From NCBI RefSeq assembly GCF_001279585.1, contig NZ_LGEC01000099.1, positions 1 through 20,042 on the forward strand: a DNA stretch of 20,042 bases, read 5' to 3'. This DNA comes from Nocardiopsis sp. NRRL B-16309. Lineage in GTDB: Bacteria; Actinomycetota; Actinomycetes; Streptosporangiales; Streptosporangiaceae. This document shows positions 12,753 through 19,794 of this stretch, piece after piece. The notes below the pieces were generated by a model. The model was given only the letters and a program-made list of their open reading frames with translations, did no database searches and was not told the DNA's origin. The position numbers and the translations under genes are program-made. Position 1 is the stretch's first letter. Each line of letters opens with the position of its first letter.

Positions 12753-14216
12753 TTACTGCTCGGTGCCGTAGACCTGGTGGCCGTCGGCAGCCAGGCGCTC
12801 GCGGGCGTCTTTGGCGTCGTTACGACTCAGGTGCAGGTCACGTGCCATGGCGCGGGTCTCGGTGTCGGGTCCCTTGTGCTCGATGTAGGCCTGGACACGG
12901 TCGCGGATGCGGCGCTCCATGTCGGTGGCGGTCACGCCCTCCTCGGCCAGGTAGCTGCGGATCGTGCGCTTGTCGCGACCCATCTGGTGAGCGATCTCGG
13001 GGGCGCACCAGCCCTGCTTCCACAGGGCCATGGCGTCCGCCCGGCGGCGTGCGGTCTGCTCGATCAGTCGCTGACGGGCCAGGGCCGCGCCCTGCACTTC
13101 CTGCGGGCGTTCTCCCAGGTCAGATCCAGCATTGCTGGGAACCGGCGCGGGGGCCGCCCCATTGGGGTGTTCGCGCAGGTCAGACCCAGCATTGTTGGCA
13201 GCCGGGGCGGTCTTGCGATGTGTGCTGGCGCTGGCCTCGATCAGGCCCGCGCCGAACCCCGCCGGGACGGTCGCGGCAGCGGCGACCTCCGGGCGCGGAG
13301 CCGCTTCCAGGCGCGAGTGCGCCCCGTTCCTGGTGGGCACCTCGGACACCTCCACTCCCGGCAGATCGGGGAGGAACTGCGCCAGCACCGCGAGCGGCAA
13401 GCGGCCGCCGATTTGCGCGGCCAGCTCATAGCGAGCCTTGAGCCGTTCCGCCTCCGCCTGGTCAGTGGCCATGTCCACGGTCTGCTCCGCGTGGATCTTG
13501 GCTTTGGACTCCTCCGCCTCCGCGTCGGCCTTGGCCCGGGCGAACGCCGCGGCTCGCTTGAGGTCCGCGATCTGGCGCCGCTGCTCCACGGTCAGGGAGC
13601 AGTCGTCGGCGCCGGCTTCGGCGGCCTCGCGGGTCTCGGTGGCCTCACGGGCCTGGCGTTCGGCTTCCGCGCGGGACCGGGCGGCCTGGTCGCGTCGGCG
13701 CTCCCACGCGGTGCGGGCTGTCAACGCCACGTGCCAAAGGAACTTCGCCCCCACGGGCACCAGGGCGAAGGCGACCTCCTCGGTCCCCCAGTGGTGCCAC
13801 CCCAGGAGTAGACCGGCAGCGATCGAGGCGACCCATCCGCCGAGACTGGCCTGGCGGCGCACGTCGGCGTTGAACCATCCCACCGCGACGGTGGACACGA
13901 TCAGCACGTCGGCGAAGATGCCCGCCACCAGACCGCTGGCGCCGCCGGTGATCTCCGCGACAGTGCTCGCTACCCACACCAGCGACAGCGCTGACGGGAC
14001 GATGGCCGCGGCCACGGCCACCCGGGTCGGAGTGATCCAGGACCAGTCCGCAGTCGGCTGGGCAATCGGACCGGTCACGGGCTCGGCCAGAGCGGTGCTC
14101 TCCTCCTGGACGTGCTCCGGTTCCGGAGCCGGATCGGGCTCGGAGTCCTGCCGGACCGGTCCCGGGGCGGGAGTCGGCGGGGCCGTGTTGGGCTTCCTCT
14201 TCCAGTTCCAGCGCAT
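12753..14216 (-). CDS. Membrane/coiled-coil protein with C-terminal HTH (DUF2637/SpdA-like)
   Basis: The chosen start is ATG 14216-14214 (MRWNWKRKPN), preceded by AGAGGAGATCC, giving 487 aa. A Pro/Glu-rich tail (11-55) leads into about four hydrophobic segments (66-165: VAVAAAIVPSALSLVWVAST, ASGLVAGIFADVLIVST, LGGWVASIAAGLLLGW, EVAFALVPVGAKFLWHVAL), like DUF2637-type proteins of conjugative elements. A charged coiled coil follows (171-270), then a linker with two copies of NAGSDLxExP (342-351, 362-371). Last is an HTH (about 393-425, APEIAHQMGRDKRTIRSYLA) and a second helix pair (ARDLHLSRNDAKDARERLA). This layout joins membrane, coiled coil and DNA binding. Its role in transfer or spread is inferred from neighbours. 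The frame is open further upstream (see findings). Confidence 0.87.
   Translation of the reverse strand: MRWNWKRKPNTAPPTPAPGPVRQDSEPDPAPEPEHVQEESTALAEPVTGPIAQPTADWSWITPTRVAVAAAIVPSALSLVWVASTVAEITGGASGLVAGIFADVLIVSTVAVGWFNADVRRQASLGGWVASIAAGLLLGWHHWGTEEVAFALVPVGAKFLWHVALTARTAWERRRDQAARSRAEAERQAREATETREAAEAGADDCSLTVEQRRQIADLKRAAAFARAKADAEAEESKAKIHAEQTVDMATDQAEAERLKARYELAAQIGGRLPLAVLAQFLPDLPGVEVSEVPTRNGAHSRLEAAPRPEVAAAATVPAGFGAGLIEASASTHRKTAPAANNAGSDLREHPNGAAPAPVPSNAGSDLGERPQEVQGAALARQRLIEQTARRRADAMALWKQGWCAPEIAHQMGRDKRTIRSYLAEEGVTATDMERRIRDRVQAYIEHKGPDTETRAMARDLHLSRNDAKDARERLAADGHQVYGTEQ
13105..13198. repeat. 60-bp-period direct repeat inside the HTH membrane protein gene
   Basis: Two 34-base copies at 13105-13138 and 13165-13198 match at about 29 positions. 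They encode NAGSDLxExP. The part CCAGCATTGCTGG (13126-13138) is itself nearly palindromic. Confidence 0.7.
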
Positions 14217-14247
14217 GCTGGATCTCCTCTCGTGGTAGGCATGATGA

Positions 14248-14282
14248 GAGGCACCCGCCGTCTGCGACTCGGCGGGTGCCTC
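14248..14282 (-). terminator. 13-bp perfect hairpin, terminator/attenuator-like
   Basis: GAGGCACCCGCCG (14248-14260), 9-base loop, CGGCGGGTGCCTC (14270-14282). It lies 31 bases upstream of the MRWNWK start and supports that start, since hairpins in this operon are intergenic. Confidence 0.74.
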
Positions 14283-14417
14283 ACTGCGTGATATGGGGTA
14301 TCGGCGCTGGTCAGCCGTAGAAGTCAGGTACCGGCCGCTGGTCACGGCCAGAAGCAAGGCGCAGACCATCACGGTCACCGCCATGCCGAGCCCCATCAGT
14401 AGCAGGGCCAAGGGCCC

Positions 14418-14609
14418 TCACTCCTCCTCGTCGGTGTCGTCGGTGTAGGCGTCGGGGTTGACCTTGGATTCGAGCGCTTGCAGGGCGACCACCCACGGGA
14501 GGCCGAACACGGCGGCCGCGAACGCCCCGGCGTACACCACGAGCACGACCACGAGCAGAAGCCAGAGCATGGTCAGCAGCGTGATGGTGGTCTGGCCGAT
14601 CAGGCTCAC
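14418..14609 (-). CDS. Small membrane protein, 63 aa
   Basis: The start is GTG 14609-14607, overlapping the stop of the 81-aa gene (GTGA) and following AGGAGCGCCG. The product has a long hydrophobic stretch (TITLLTMLWLLLVVVLVVY and AGAFAAAVFGLPWVVALQAL) and an acidic tail (NPDAYTDDTDEEE). The end codons GAGGAG could also serve as a ribosome binding site for the TTG at 14411. A Spd-like role is suggested by position. Confidence 0.82.
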   Translation of the reverse strand: MSLIGQTTITLLTMLWLLLVVVLVVYAGAFAAAVFGLPWVVALQALESKVNPDAYTDDTDEEE

Positions 14610-14851
14610 CGGCGCTCCTGGGTGAAGTTGGCGTCACGGACGAGCAGGGCGATTTCCACAGTCGCGCCGACCAGTCCGGCCGCCGCCACCCCGGCCGCGA
14701 TCAGGAGCAGGACGGGGGCCGTGCCGGTGGCCACCATCCACGCGAGCGACCCCACCGCGAGGACGACCAGGGCCAAGCGGCTGATCCGGTGGCGGGTCGG
14801 CATCGCGACCAGGACCGCGCCCAGGCGCGAGGGCAGTTCGGCGCGCTTCAT
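14606..14851 (-). CDS. Two-helix membrane protein, 81 aa
   Basis: ATG 14851-14849 is preceded by a strong GGAGGTGG and overlaps the stop of the 99-aa gene (ATGA). The basic N-terminus (MKRAELPSRLG, RHRISR) is followed by two membrane segments, LALVVLAVGSLAWMVATG and VLLLIAAGVAAAGLVGATVEIALL. The tail is RDANFTQERR. It is the middle gene of three with overlapping ends. Function unknown; probably a spread or stability accessory protein. Confidence 0.83.
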   Translation of the reverse strand: MKRAELPSRLGAVLVAMPTRHRISRLALVVLAVGSLAWMVATGTAPVLLLIAAGVAAAGLVGATVEIALLVRDANFTQERR

Positions 14852-15147
14852 GCGGCCACCTCCTCCGACTCCGCGAGCAGGGCCTGGTGGATGATCGCGG
14901 GGAGCAGGTGGGCGGGCAGGGCCTCGTCGATCCCGGCGAACACGCCCTGGTAGGCGGCCACGGCCTCAGCGATGCGCTCGCGCTCGGCGTCAGTGGTGTG
15001 ATCCTCGATCCGGTGGGTGGCCTGGTCCAGGTCGGCGGTGGCGCGGTCGCCGCACACGATCTCCCATCCGCACCAGCAGCGGCGGATCTCGGTGGACTGG
15101 GAGCCGACGACGGCCAGGAACGGGCGGGTACCTTCGGTGCTGCGCAT
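14848..15147 (-). CDS. Hypothetical 99-aa protein with WCGWE motif
   Basis: The chosen start is ATG 15147-15145 (MRSTEGTRPF), six bases after AAGGAG. An upstream GTG at 15165 is less well placed. The product contains STEIRRCWCGWEIVCGDRAT, a Cys-rich hairpin that might bind metal, and then a helical region (HTTDAERERIAEAVAAYQG, LPAHLLPAIIHQALLAES). Family not recognised. Confidence 0.8.
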   Translation of the reverse strand: MRSTEGTRPFLAVVGSQSTEIRRCWCGWEIVCGDRATADLDQATHRIEDHTTDAERERIAEAVAAYQGVFAGIDEALPAHLLPAIIHQALLAESEEVAA

Positions 15148-15181
15148 GCTCATCTCCTTCTTCACGGGGTGTGGTGTGCCA

Positions 15182-15213
15182 GAGCCCCGTCCGGCGGTCT
15201 CCGGACGGGGCTC
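15182..15213 (-). terminator. 13-bp perfect hairpin with 6-base loop
   Basis: GAGCCCCGTCCGG (15182-15194), loop CGGTCT, CCGGACGGGGCTC (15201-15213). It lies between the stop at 15232 and the start at 15147. Confidence 0.76.
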
Positions 15214-15231
15214 ACTGCTGTGTGCAGGGGT

Positions 15232-16035
15232 TCAGACGGTCACGACGTCAGCCTCGACCTCGACGAGCCGGAGCTCGTCGGGGCCGGGCAGCGCCCGGTC
15301 GATGGCCTCCAGCGTCGGGCCGGATATCTGCGACCAACGGCGCAAAGTCCGCCGACTGGTCCCCCAGGCCTCACAGGTGCGGGTCTCGCGCTCGGCGCGC
15401 TCCACAGCGCCCGCCCCGGCCTGCCAGACGCGGCCGCACCGACAGGCCAGGTGCGCCCGTTCCGGCGCGCTCTCGTGCCAGACCAGCTCCCGGGTGTCCT
15501 CCAGGCAGACCGCGCTCTGGCAGCCCCAGGTCGAGAACCCGACGAAGTTCAGAGTCTGCACTCCGGCCAGCGTCTGCTCGGCGTCCCCGCTGGCGCGGGT
15601 CATATGGGCGCCCTCGGCCAGGGCGTAGGTGCGGGCCAGCGTCCCGGCCGCGTGGGCGGCCGCCAGCATGTGGTCCCGCGCCCGGAGGTAGCGGTCCGCG
15701 CTCTGCTTGAACTGTTCTTGCACCTCCTGGTGCTCGTCGGTCAGCTTCCGGAGCTGGTCCAGGCGATCCCGCAGATGGTTGGGGATGTCGGCCTCGGTGA
15801 GCGCGTACTCCAGGTCGGAGCACGCCGCCTCGATCTCCTCGGCCCTGTGGTCGGCGGCCAGCAGGTCGTCGGCCAGGGTCTCGGCCCGCTCGGTCTGTCG
15901 GCGGGCGACGTCGGCCAGCTGGCCCTGTTCGTCGTCCAGGCGGGCACATCGGGCCTGGAGCTCGCGGAGCACGGACTCCCGGTCGGCGGTGGCCTTGTCG
16001 CAGCCGCGGTGGAGCCAGGCGTACAAGAGGTTCAT
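15232..16035 (-). CDS. Coiled-coil protein with C-terminal CxC and helix-turn-helix-like end
   Basis: This is a 267-aa protein from ATG 16035-16033, with GAAGGTG upstream and a TGATG overlap with the 91-aa gene. Residues about 15-125 form long charged helices (RESVLRELQARCARLDDEQG, RQTERAETLADDLLAAD, RDRLDQLRKLTDEHQEVQ), typical of coiled coil. The second half contains LNFVGFSTWGCQSAVCLED, HLACRCGRVWQAG (possible metal site) and TCEAWGTSRRTLRRWSQ, which looks like an HTH turn. The protein could be a DNA-binding structural or regulatory factor, but no known family is recognised. Confidence 0.83.
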   Translation of the reverse strand: MNLLYAWLHRGCDKATADRESVLRELQARCARLDDEQGQLADVARRQTERAETLADDLLAADHRAEEIEAACSDLEYALTEADIPNHLRDRLDQLRKLTDEHQEVQEQFKQSADRYLRARDHMLAAAHAAGTLARTYALAEGAHMTRASGDAEQTLAGVQTLNFVGFSTWGCQSAVCLEDTRELVWHESAPERAHLACRCGRVWQAGAGAVERAERETRTCEAWGTSRRTLRRWSQISGPTLEAIDRALPGPDELRLVEVEADVVTV

Positions 16036-16310
16036 CAGGCAGCACCTTCCGGCTGGGGCAGGGACACGGTCAGCGAGCCCAGGAGCGGACCGCGCCCGCC
16101 GGGGCTGTCGACCGCGTACAGGGAGCCGTCAACGACGTCGGGGTGGGCGTCGACCTTGAACTCGGTGGTCGGCGCGAGGAACTGCACAGCACGGAAGTAG
16201 ATCTGGTGACGGAAGTCGAACTCGTTGTAGGCCTTGACAGTCAGCGGCTCGATGTCGGTGTGCAAGCCGATCCGCTCGAAGGTCACGACACGGGTGTAGT
16301 CGGTGGGCAC
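16035..16310 (-). CDS. Hypothetical 91-aa beta-rich protein
   Basis: The start is GTG 16310-16308, six bases after AAGGAG. The product reads MPTDYTRVVTFERIGLH, then PLTVKAYNEFDFRHQIYFRA, VQFLAPTTEFKVDAHPDVV and LLGSLTVSLPQPEGAA. Predicted strands dominate and no Cys or membrane segment is present. It is coupled to the coiled-coil gene by a TGATG overlap. No family assignment. Confidence 0.8.
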   Translation of the reverse strand: MPTDYTRVVTFERIGLHTDIEPLTVKAYNEFDFRHQIYFRAVQFLAPTTEFKVDAHPDVVDGSLYAVDSPGGRGPLLGSLTVSLPQPEGAA

Positions 16311-16330
16311 GGTGATCTCCTTCTGGTTGG

Positions 16331-16504
16331 TCAGGCGGCGTCCGGGGTGGGCAGTTGATCGTCGTCGGGGCCGTGCAGCCAGCTCTGGACGAGCCGGTGG
16401 GCGGCGGCGCTGGCTTCTCGGACCCCGGCACGAATGCCGTCGGGGTGGTCGACCAGGTCGATGCGGTCGAGATCGTCGGACAGGTCAGTGCGTGTCTCGG
16501 GCAC
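16331..16504 (-). CDS. Small acidic protein, 57 aa
   Basis: The start is GTG 16504-16502 after GGGGAG; the stop is TGA 16333-16331. The product begins VPETRTDLSDDLDRIDLV, continues DHPDGIRAGVREASAAAHRL and ends DDDQLPTPDAA. It is acidic and helical. It fills the gap between its neighbours in the same direction, with the next ATG-like start 21 bases on. Function unknown. Confidence 0.7.
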   Translation of the reverse strand: MPETRTDLSDDLDRIDLVDHPDGIRAGVREASAAAHRLVQSWLHGPDDDQLPTPDAA

Positions 16505-16540
16505 GGGATCTCCCCGGGGAGTCGTGGCGGTCGGTCGAGG

Positions 16541-17206
16541 TCAGGCGGTCAGTGCCATGCGTCGGGCCTGGCGGGCCCTGTACGCGGTGCGGCGGGCGAT
16601 GCGGGGATCGGAGTGGGAGAGCAGGAGGCGCTGTACCTCTCGCCGCGCGGCCTGGTGGACCGCGCTGATGCGGGAGGCCCACTTCTTGGCAAGCCGGGCG
16701 GCGAGCCGGTTGTCGTCCAGGAGGTGCGCGAGGTCGGCGTGCGCGGTCGCGGCCTGCTCCTCGCGGGTCGGGCCAGCGTCCTCGGCGGTTTCGCGGGGGT
16801 GGTGCGGAGCGATGCGGTTGGGGGAGTCGGGCGCGGTGTCCTCGCTGTAGACGGTGACCTCGGGGTCATAGATGGCATTGGGATTGGTGGAGGCGGAGGA
16901 CGTCTCACGGGTCTCCACGACCGCGGGGAGGAGGGGTTCAACGTCGGTGATCCCTGCCTGGGCGGCGTGCTTAGCCAGGAAGTCCCTGTCTTCAGCCTTG
17001 GTCTCTTCCCACAGGGCGCGCTGGAGGCGGCGGTGCTCGGCCCGCCAGGTCCCAACCACCAGGTCTGCGGCCTTACGGCCGCCTGCGGCCTCGATGGCCT
17101 CGGCGATCTTCTGGTCAGCAGCGGTGGTAGCGCCCTCACGAGCAACACGGAGAACCTCGGCGCGGGTAGCACCCGTAGCGTTGACGACCTGCAGGACCAG
17201 CGACAT
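16541..17206 (-). CDS. First gene of the leftward operon: hypothetical 221-aa helical protein
   Basis: The preferred start is ATG 17206-17204 (MSLVLQVVNATGATRAEVLR) with GGGGGAG seven bases upstream. A GTG at 17239 would add 11 residues and overlaps the promoter region less convincingly. The N-terminal part resembles a short HTH-like helical unit (AEVLRVAREGATTAADQKIAEAI, split by GG). Charged helices follow, then an Asn/Asp-rich linker, and the C-terminus is strongly basic (KKWASRISAVHQAARREVQ, RIARRTAYRARQARRMAL). A DNA-binding role is possible. Being next to the divergent GntR gene, it is probably the first target of that regulator. Confidence 0.83.
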   Translation of the reverse strand: MSLVLQVVNATGATRAEVLRVAREGATTAADQKIAEAIEAAGGRKAADLVVGTWRAEHRRLQRALWEETKAEDRDFLAKHAAQAGITDVEPLLPAVVETRETSSASTNPNAIYDPEVTVYSEDTAPDSPNRIAPHHPRETAEDAGPTREEQAATAHADLAHLLDDNRLAARLAKKWASRISAVHQAARREVQRLLLSHSDPRIARRTAYRARQARRMALTA

Positions 17207-17239
17207 AGCAACTCCCCCGTGCTCGTTGCACTCGACCAA

Positions 17240-17285
17240 CTGTGCTTACATAAGTTAGCATGACTAAGCACAGTGACATTGTCAA
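17240..17285. promoter_or_regulatory. Divergent operator with inverted repeat and palindrome
   Basis: CTGTGCTTA (17240-17248) and TAAGCACAG (17264-17272, allowing the flanking pair) form a 9-bp inverted repeat. TGACATTGTCA (17274-17284) is an 11-base palindrome. A minus-strand TTGACA (17285-17280) overlaps this palindrome and is a -35 candidate for the leftward operon, though no clean -10 is spaced 17 bases away. Together these are plausible sites for the GntR-type regulator encoded just to the right. Confidence 0.62.
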
Positions 17286-17307
17286 GCCACGGCGCGCCAC
17301 TTAACTT
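17279..17307 (+). promoter_or_regulatory. Sigma70-like promoter of the GntR-type regulator
   Basis: TTGTCA (17279-17284) and TAACTT (17302-17307) are 17 bases apart. Transcription would start about 20 bases before the ATG at 17336. The -35 lies inside the palindrome, suggesting autorepression. Confidence 0.5.
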
Positions 17308-17335
17308 CGATGAGTGAGATAGGTAAGATCAGTAC

Positions 17336-17665
17336 ATGCCAACCACACAGCAGCCGTACTTGCGCGTCCTGGAGGCGCTGCGGGAAGCCTTGGAGCAGGG
17401 GCGCCTGGCGCCGGGGGACAAGTACCCAAGCATCAACGCCCTCGTGAAGGACCATGGGGTCGCCCACGTGACGGCCCGCAGGGCCTTGCAGAAACTCCAG
17501 GAGGAGGGGCGTGCCCATCCCCAACAGGGAGTCGGGTGGTTCGTGACCGAACCGGGAGCGGCCGAGCCCACGGTGGAAGAGCGGCTCAGGGACATGGAGG
17601 CCCGCTTGGCGGTCGTTGAGGGGCAGCTCAAGGACCTGCGCTCCCGCGAGGGGACCTCACCGTGA
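17336..17665 (+). CDS. Short GntR-family winged-helix regulator (KorSA-like position)
   Basis: This is a 109-aa protein from ATG 17336-17338. Residues about 6-72 form a GntR-type winged helix: YLRVLEALREALEQGRLAPGD, KYPSINALVKDHGVAHVTARRAL (recognition helix), QEEGRAHPQQGVGWFV (wing). No effector domain follows; residues about 77-103 look like a short coiled coil (VEERLRDMEARLAVVEGQL), probably for dimerisation. Short GntR proteins such as KorSA repress transfer genes in pSAM2-like elements. By location it is likely to repress the divergent operon and itself. The target site is inferred, not shown. Confidence 0.9.
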   Translation: MPTTQQPYLRVLEALREALEQGRLAPGDKYPSINALVKDHGVAHVTARRALQKLQEEGRAHPQQGVGWFVTEPGAAEPTVEERLRDMEARLAVVEGQLKDLRSREGTSP

Positions 17666-17717
17666 CGTTGCGAACTCATGCAGCAAGCATCCCGAGCCGA
17701 GTCCGCCCAGCCCAGAG

Positions 17718-17753
17718 GACATCACGGGACACCACTGACATCACGTGTGTCCC
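17718..17753 (+). promoter_or_regulatory. Operator-like repeats upstream of XRE regulator
   Basis: Direct repeat GACATCACG at 17718-17726 and 17737-17745 (19-bp period), overlapping an inverted pair GGGACAC (17726-17732) and GTGTCCC (17747-17753). The repeats sit 22-57 bases before the GTG start of the XRE gene and may be its own binding site. Confidence 0.5.
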
Positions 17754-17774
17754 CTCATGTGAGGATCGAAGACC

Positions 17775-18941
17775 GTGCCCTCTCCCCCACGACAGAACCG
17801 CGCCCTGATCCTGGCCCGTGAGCAGTTTGGCTGGTCTCGCGCCGAACTCGCTCGGCGTGTCGCTGGGGCCTCGCGGGGGCAGATCGCGCTCGAATCCGCT
17901 GACCGCGCGATCAAGCGGATCGAGTCCGGTCAGGTGCAGAACCCGACTGAGTACTACCAGGGCCTGATCTGCGAAGTCCTCAGAACCTCCGCCGTGGAGT
18001 TGTTCGGCGCGCCCCGAGCCGAGAGTCCGTCGAGCGCACCGTCGGCCCTTACCGTGACCTGCCGCAAGTACATCCCTGTGACGATCACCCCCAGCCTGGC
18101 CGCGCGCGTGGCCGAGCATCCGGGGATGGAAGCTCATGAGATCGACGGCAGCAGGTGCTCGCGCATGGTGATGCCGTGGCCGCACGACGACCACGCCCGG
18201 TTGACCGTGACTGTCTTTGGCTTCGGTGTCCTGGTCGCCGAGCTCCGCCAGACCGTGGCCTTCGCCAATCTGGCCGACCTGGCCGTGTGGCGCCACACGA
18301 GCTACGAGGTCGACCGGCCCCACATCGGTGACCTCCTACGTCGTACCTGGCCTGCGATCTCGGCCTCGCCCGAGTACGTGCTCGGCACCTGGTGGCTCGC
18401 CCGTTCGGCGTGGGCGGGTCAGGACCTGGACACAGCGGTGCGCGTCATGAGTACCCCCTCAGCGCTGCTGCGCCGCCAGGGTGATCCCTCGGTGGAACAG
18501 CTTCGGGCCGGCGCCGAGGTCGCTGAGAGAGCCGTCTGGCAACAAGGGTTCGAGGCAGGGCCCGACCTGGTCGACTTCGGCCTGTCGGGCGTCTCAGTGG
18601 GCTACGCGAGCTGGTCGGGTGTGGCCTACGCTCCCTTGGCGGTGGACCGAGCCCTGCACCCCGAGGAGCTGGGCGATGTCGAGACTCTGTACCAGGCGCT
18701 GTGGTCGTTGTGCCACACCGTCTGCGAGACGGCCGAGGTAGGGCACGACCCCCAGGTGGACCCGTCGTACGGGTGGCGGTGGCTGCGCGGTGTGAGCAGC
18801 AGGATCGCTCGCCCCCGCCCGACCGAGACCCGTCAGGTGCGCAGCATGCGCGATGCCGTTCTCGAAACCTCGCAGCTTCGCACGATGCTGCCCGCCACCA
18901 TCGACCTGCTGCGTGATGCGTCCCCCGCACGAACCCTGTAA
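17775..18941 (+). CDS. XRE-type regulator with long C-terminal domain
   Basis: This is a 388-aa protein from GTG 17775-17777 with GAGGA nine bases upstream. Residues about 9-70 are a helix-turn-helix (NRALILAREQFGWSRAELAR, then GASRGQIALESADRAIKRIE) of the XRE type. The C-terminal 300 residues are helical and Trp-rich (for example AISASPEYVLGTWWLARSAW), resembling the sensor part of Streptomyces XRE regulators, which often contains TPR-like repeats. A ligand is not evident. It is followed after 23 bases by the cysteine hydrolase, suggesting a two-gene operon. Base use matches its neighbours, with no sign of disruption. Confidence 0.88.
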   Translation: MPSPPRQNRALILAREQFGWSRAELARRVAGASRGQIALESADRAIKRIESGQVQNPTEYYQGLICEVLRTSAVELFGAPRAESPSSAPSALTVTCRKYIPVTITPSLAARVAEHPGMEAHEIDGSRCSRMVMPWPHDDHARLTVTVFGFGVLVAELRQTVAFANLADLAVWRHTSYEVDRPHIGDLLRRTWPAISASPEYVLGTWWLARSAWAGQDLDTAVRVMSTPSALLRRQGDPSVEQLRAGAEVAERAVWQQGFEAGPDLVDFGLSGVSVGYASWSGVAYAPLAVDRALHPEELGDVETLYQALWSLCHTVCETAEVGHDPQVDPSYGWRWLRGVSSRIARPRPTETRQVRSMRDAVLETSQLRTMLPATIDLLRDASPARTL

Positions 18942-18964
18942 ACGAACCTGAAAGGAACGCGCCC

Positions 18965-19516
18965 ATGCGCCCCGCTCCCACCGACGTCCTCGTAGCGATC
19001 GACATGCAGAACGGCTTCGTCTCAGCGGAATCAGAGCACGTGGTGCCGGTCGTGGTGAGCCTGGTCGAGCAGTGGCAGGCGGCCGGAGGCGCCGTCGTGA
19101 TGACCCGGTACCTCAACCATCCGAACAGCCCCTACGTCGAGTTCATGGGGTGGTTCAAGATGCAGGCGAGCCCAGAGATAGACATCGTGGCCGAACTCCA
19201 GCCCTATGTGGCCGGCTCGCACGTGCTCGACAAGACGGTCTACACCGCGTTCACACCCGATGGGGTGGAGCTGTTCGACCGCCGGGGCTGGAAGAACGTC
19301 TACATCGTCGGCCTGGACACCGAGTCGTGCGTGGCCCAGACCGCGGTCGGAGCGTTCGAGCGCCACCTGCGCCCCGTGGTCATCACCGACGGGTGCGCCT
19401 CGCACGCCGGGCAGCAGGCACACGACGCGGGCGTGTTCGTCATGCGGCGCAACCTGGGGTCTGCACAGCTGACGACCAGTGCGGAGCTGGGTCTGCAGGT
19501 GCCGCTGGCGTCCTAG
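18965..19516 (+). CDS. Isochorismatase-like cysteine hydrolase
   Basis: This is a 183-aa protein from ATG 18965-18967 with GAAAGGAACG upstream. The family triad is visible: Asp13 (VAIDMQNGF), Lys90 (LDKTVYTAF) and Cys122 (LDTESCVAQTAVGAFE). The length is typical of the isochorismatase/nicotinamidase-like superfamily. These enzymes hydrolyse amides or vinyl ethers; the substrate cannot be read from the sequence. The triad being complete argues for an active enzyme. It is encoded with the XRE regulator and closed by a hairpin 128 bases after the stop, so its expression probably depends on that regulator. Confidence 0.92.
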   Translation: MRPAPTDVLVAIDMQNGFVSAESEHVVPVVVSLVEQWQAAGGAVVMTRYLNHPNSPYVEFMGWFKMQASPEIDIVAELQPYVAGSHVLDKTVYTAFTPDGVELFDRRGWKNVYIVGLDTESCVAQTAVGAFERHLRPVVITDGCASHAGQQAHDAGVFVMRRNLGSAQLTTSAELGLQVPLAS

Positions 19517-19643
19517 CCGGACATCACCGATGTCCGCGCTGTCCTGCCTTGTCCTCTGAGCAGTGTGCTCGCCGCGCGCTAGCGTCGGCCGCGCGCATCC
19601 AGCTGGCAAGGAGAACCCCACACCCAGTCCTGAAATGAAAAGA

Positions 19644-19676
19644 GGCGAGGTCCCGGCGGCAACCGGGTCCCTCGCC
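19644..19676 (+). terminator. Terminator-like hairpin downstream of cysteine hydrolase
   Basis: GGCGAGG (19644-19650) pairs with CCTCGCC (19670-19676), and the inner CCCGG (19652-19656) with CCGGG (19663-19667), with a small bulge between them. It is followed by TGTCGATG but no T-tract. It ends the rightward operon. The rest of the 278-base gap (19517-19794) holds only a weak inverted pair (GGCCCA 19723-19728, TGGGCC 19749-19754) and no gene that I can see. Confidence 0.7.
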
Positions 19677-19794
19677 TGTCGATGAGCTAGTCGACCTGCA
19701 ACCGCTCACCCAACTGATGCAAGGCCCATCGTACCTGTTTGGTGCGCTTGGGCCAGTCTGGGGGCGTTGTGAGGTCGGCCGAGGGAGGCTGACT

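Noticed and set aside
12582..16200. Several long plus-strand frames (409 and 437 aa, for example)
   Set aside because: They oppose well-supported minus-strand genes with ribosome binding sites and overlaps; they carry no domains.
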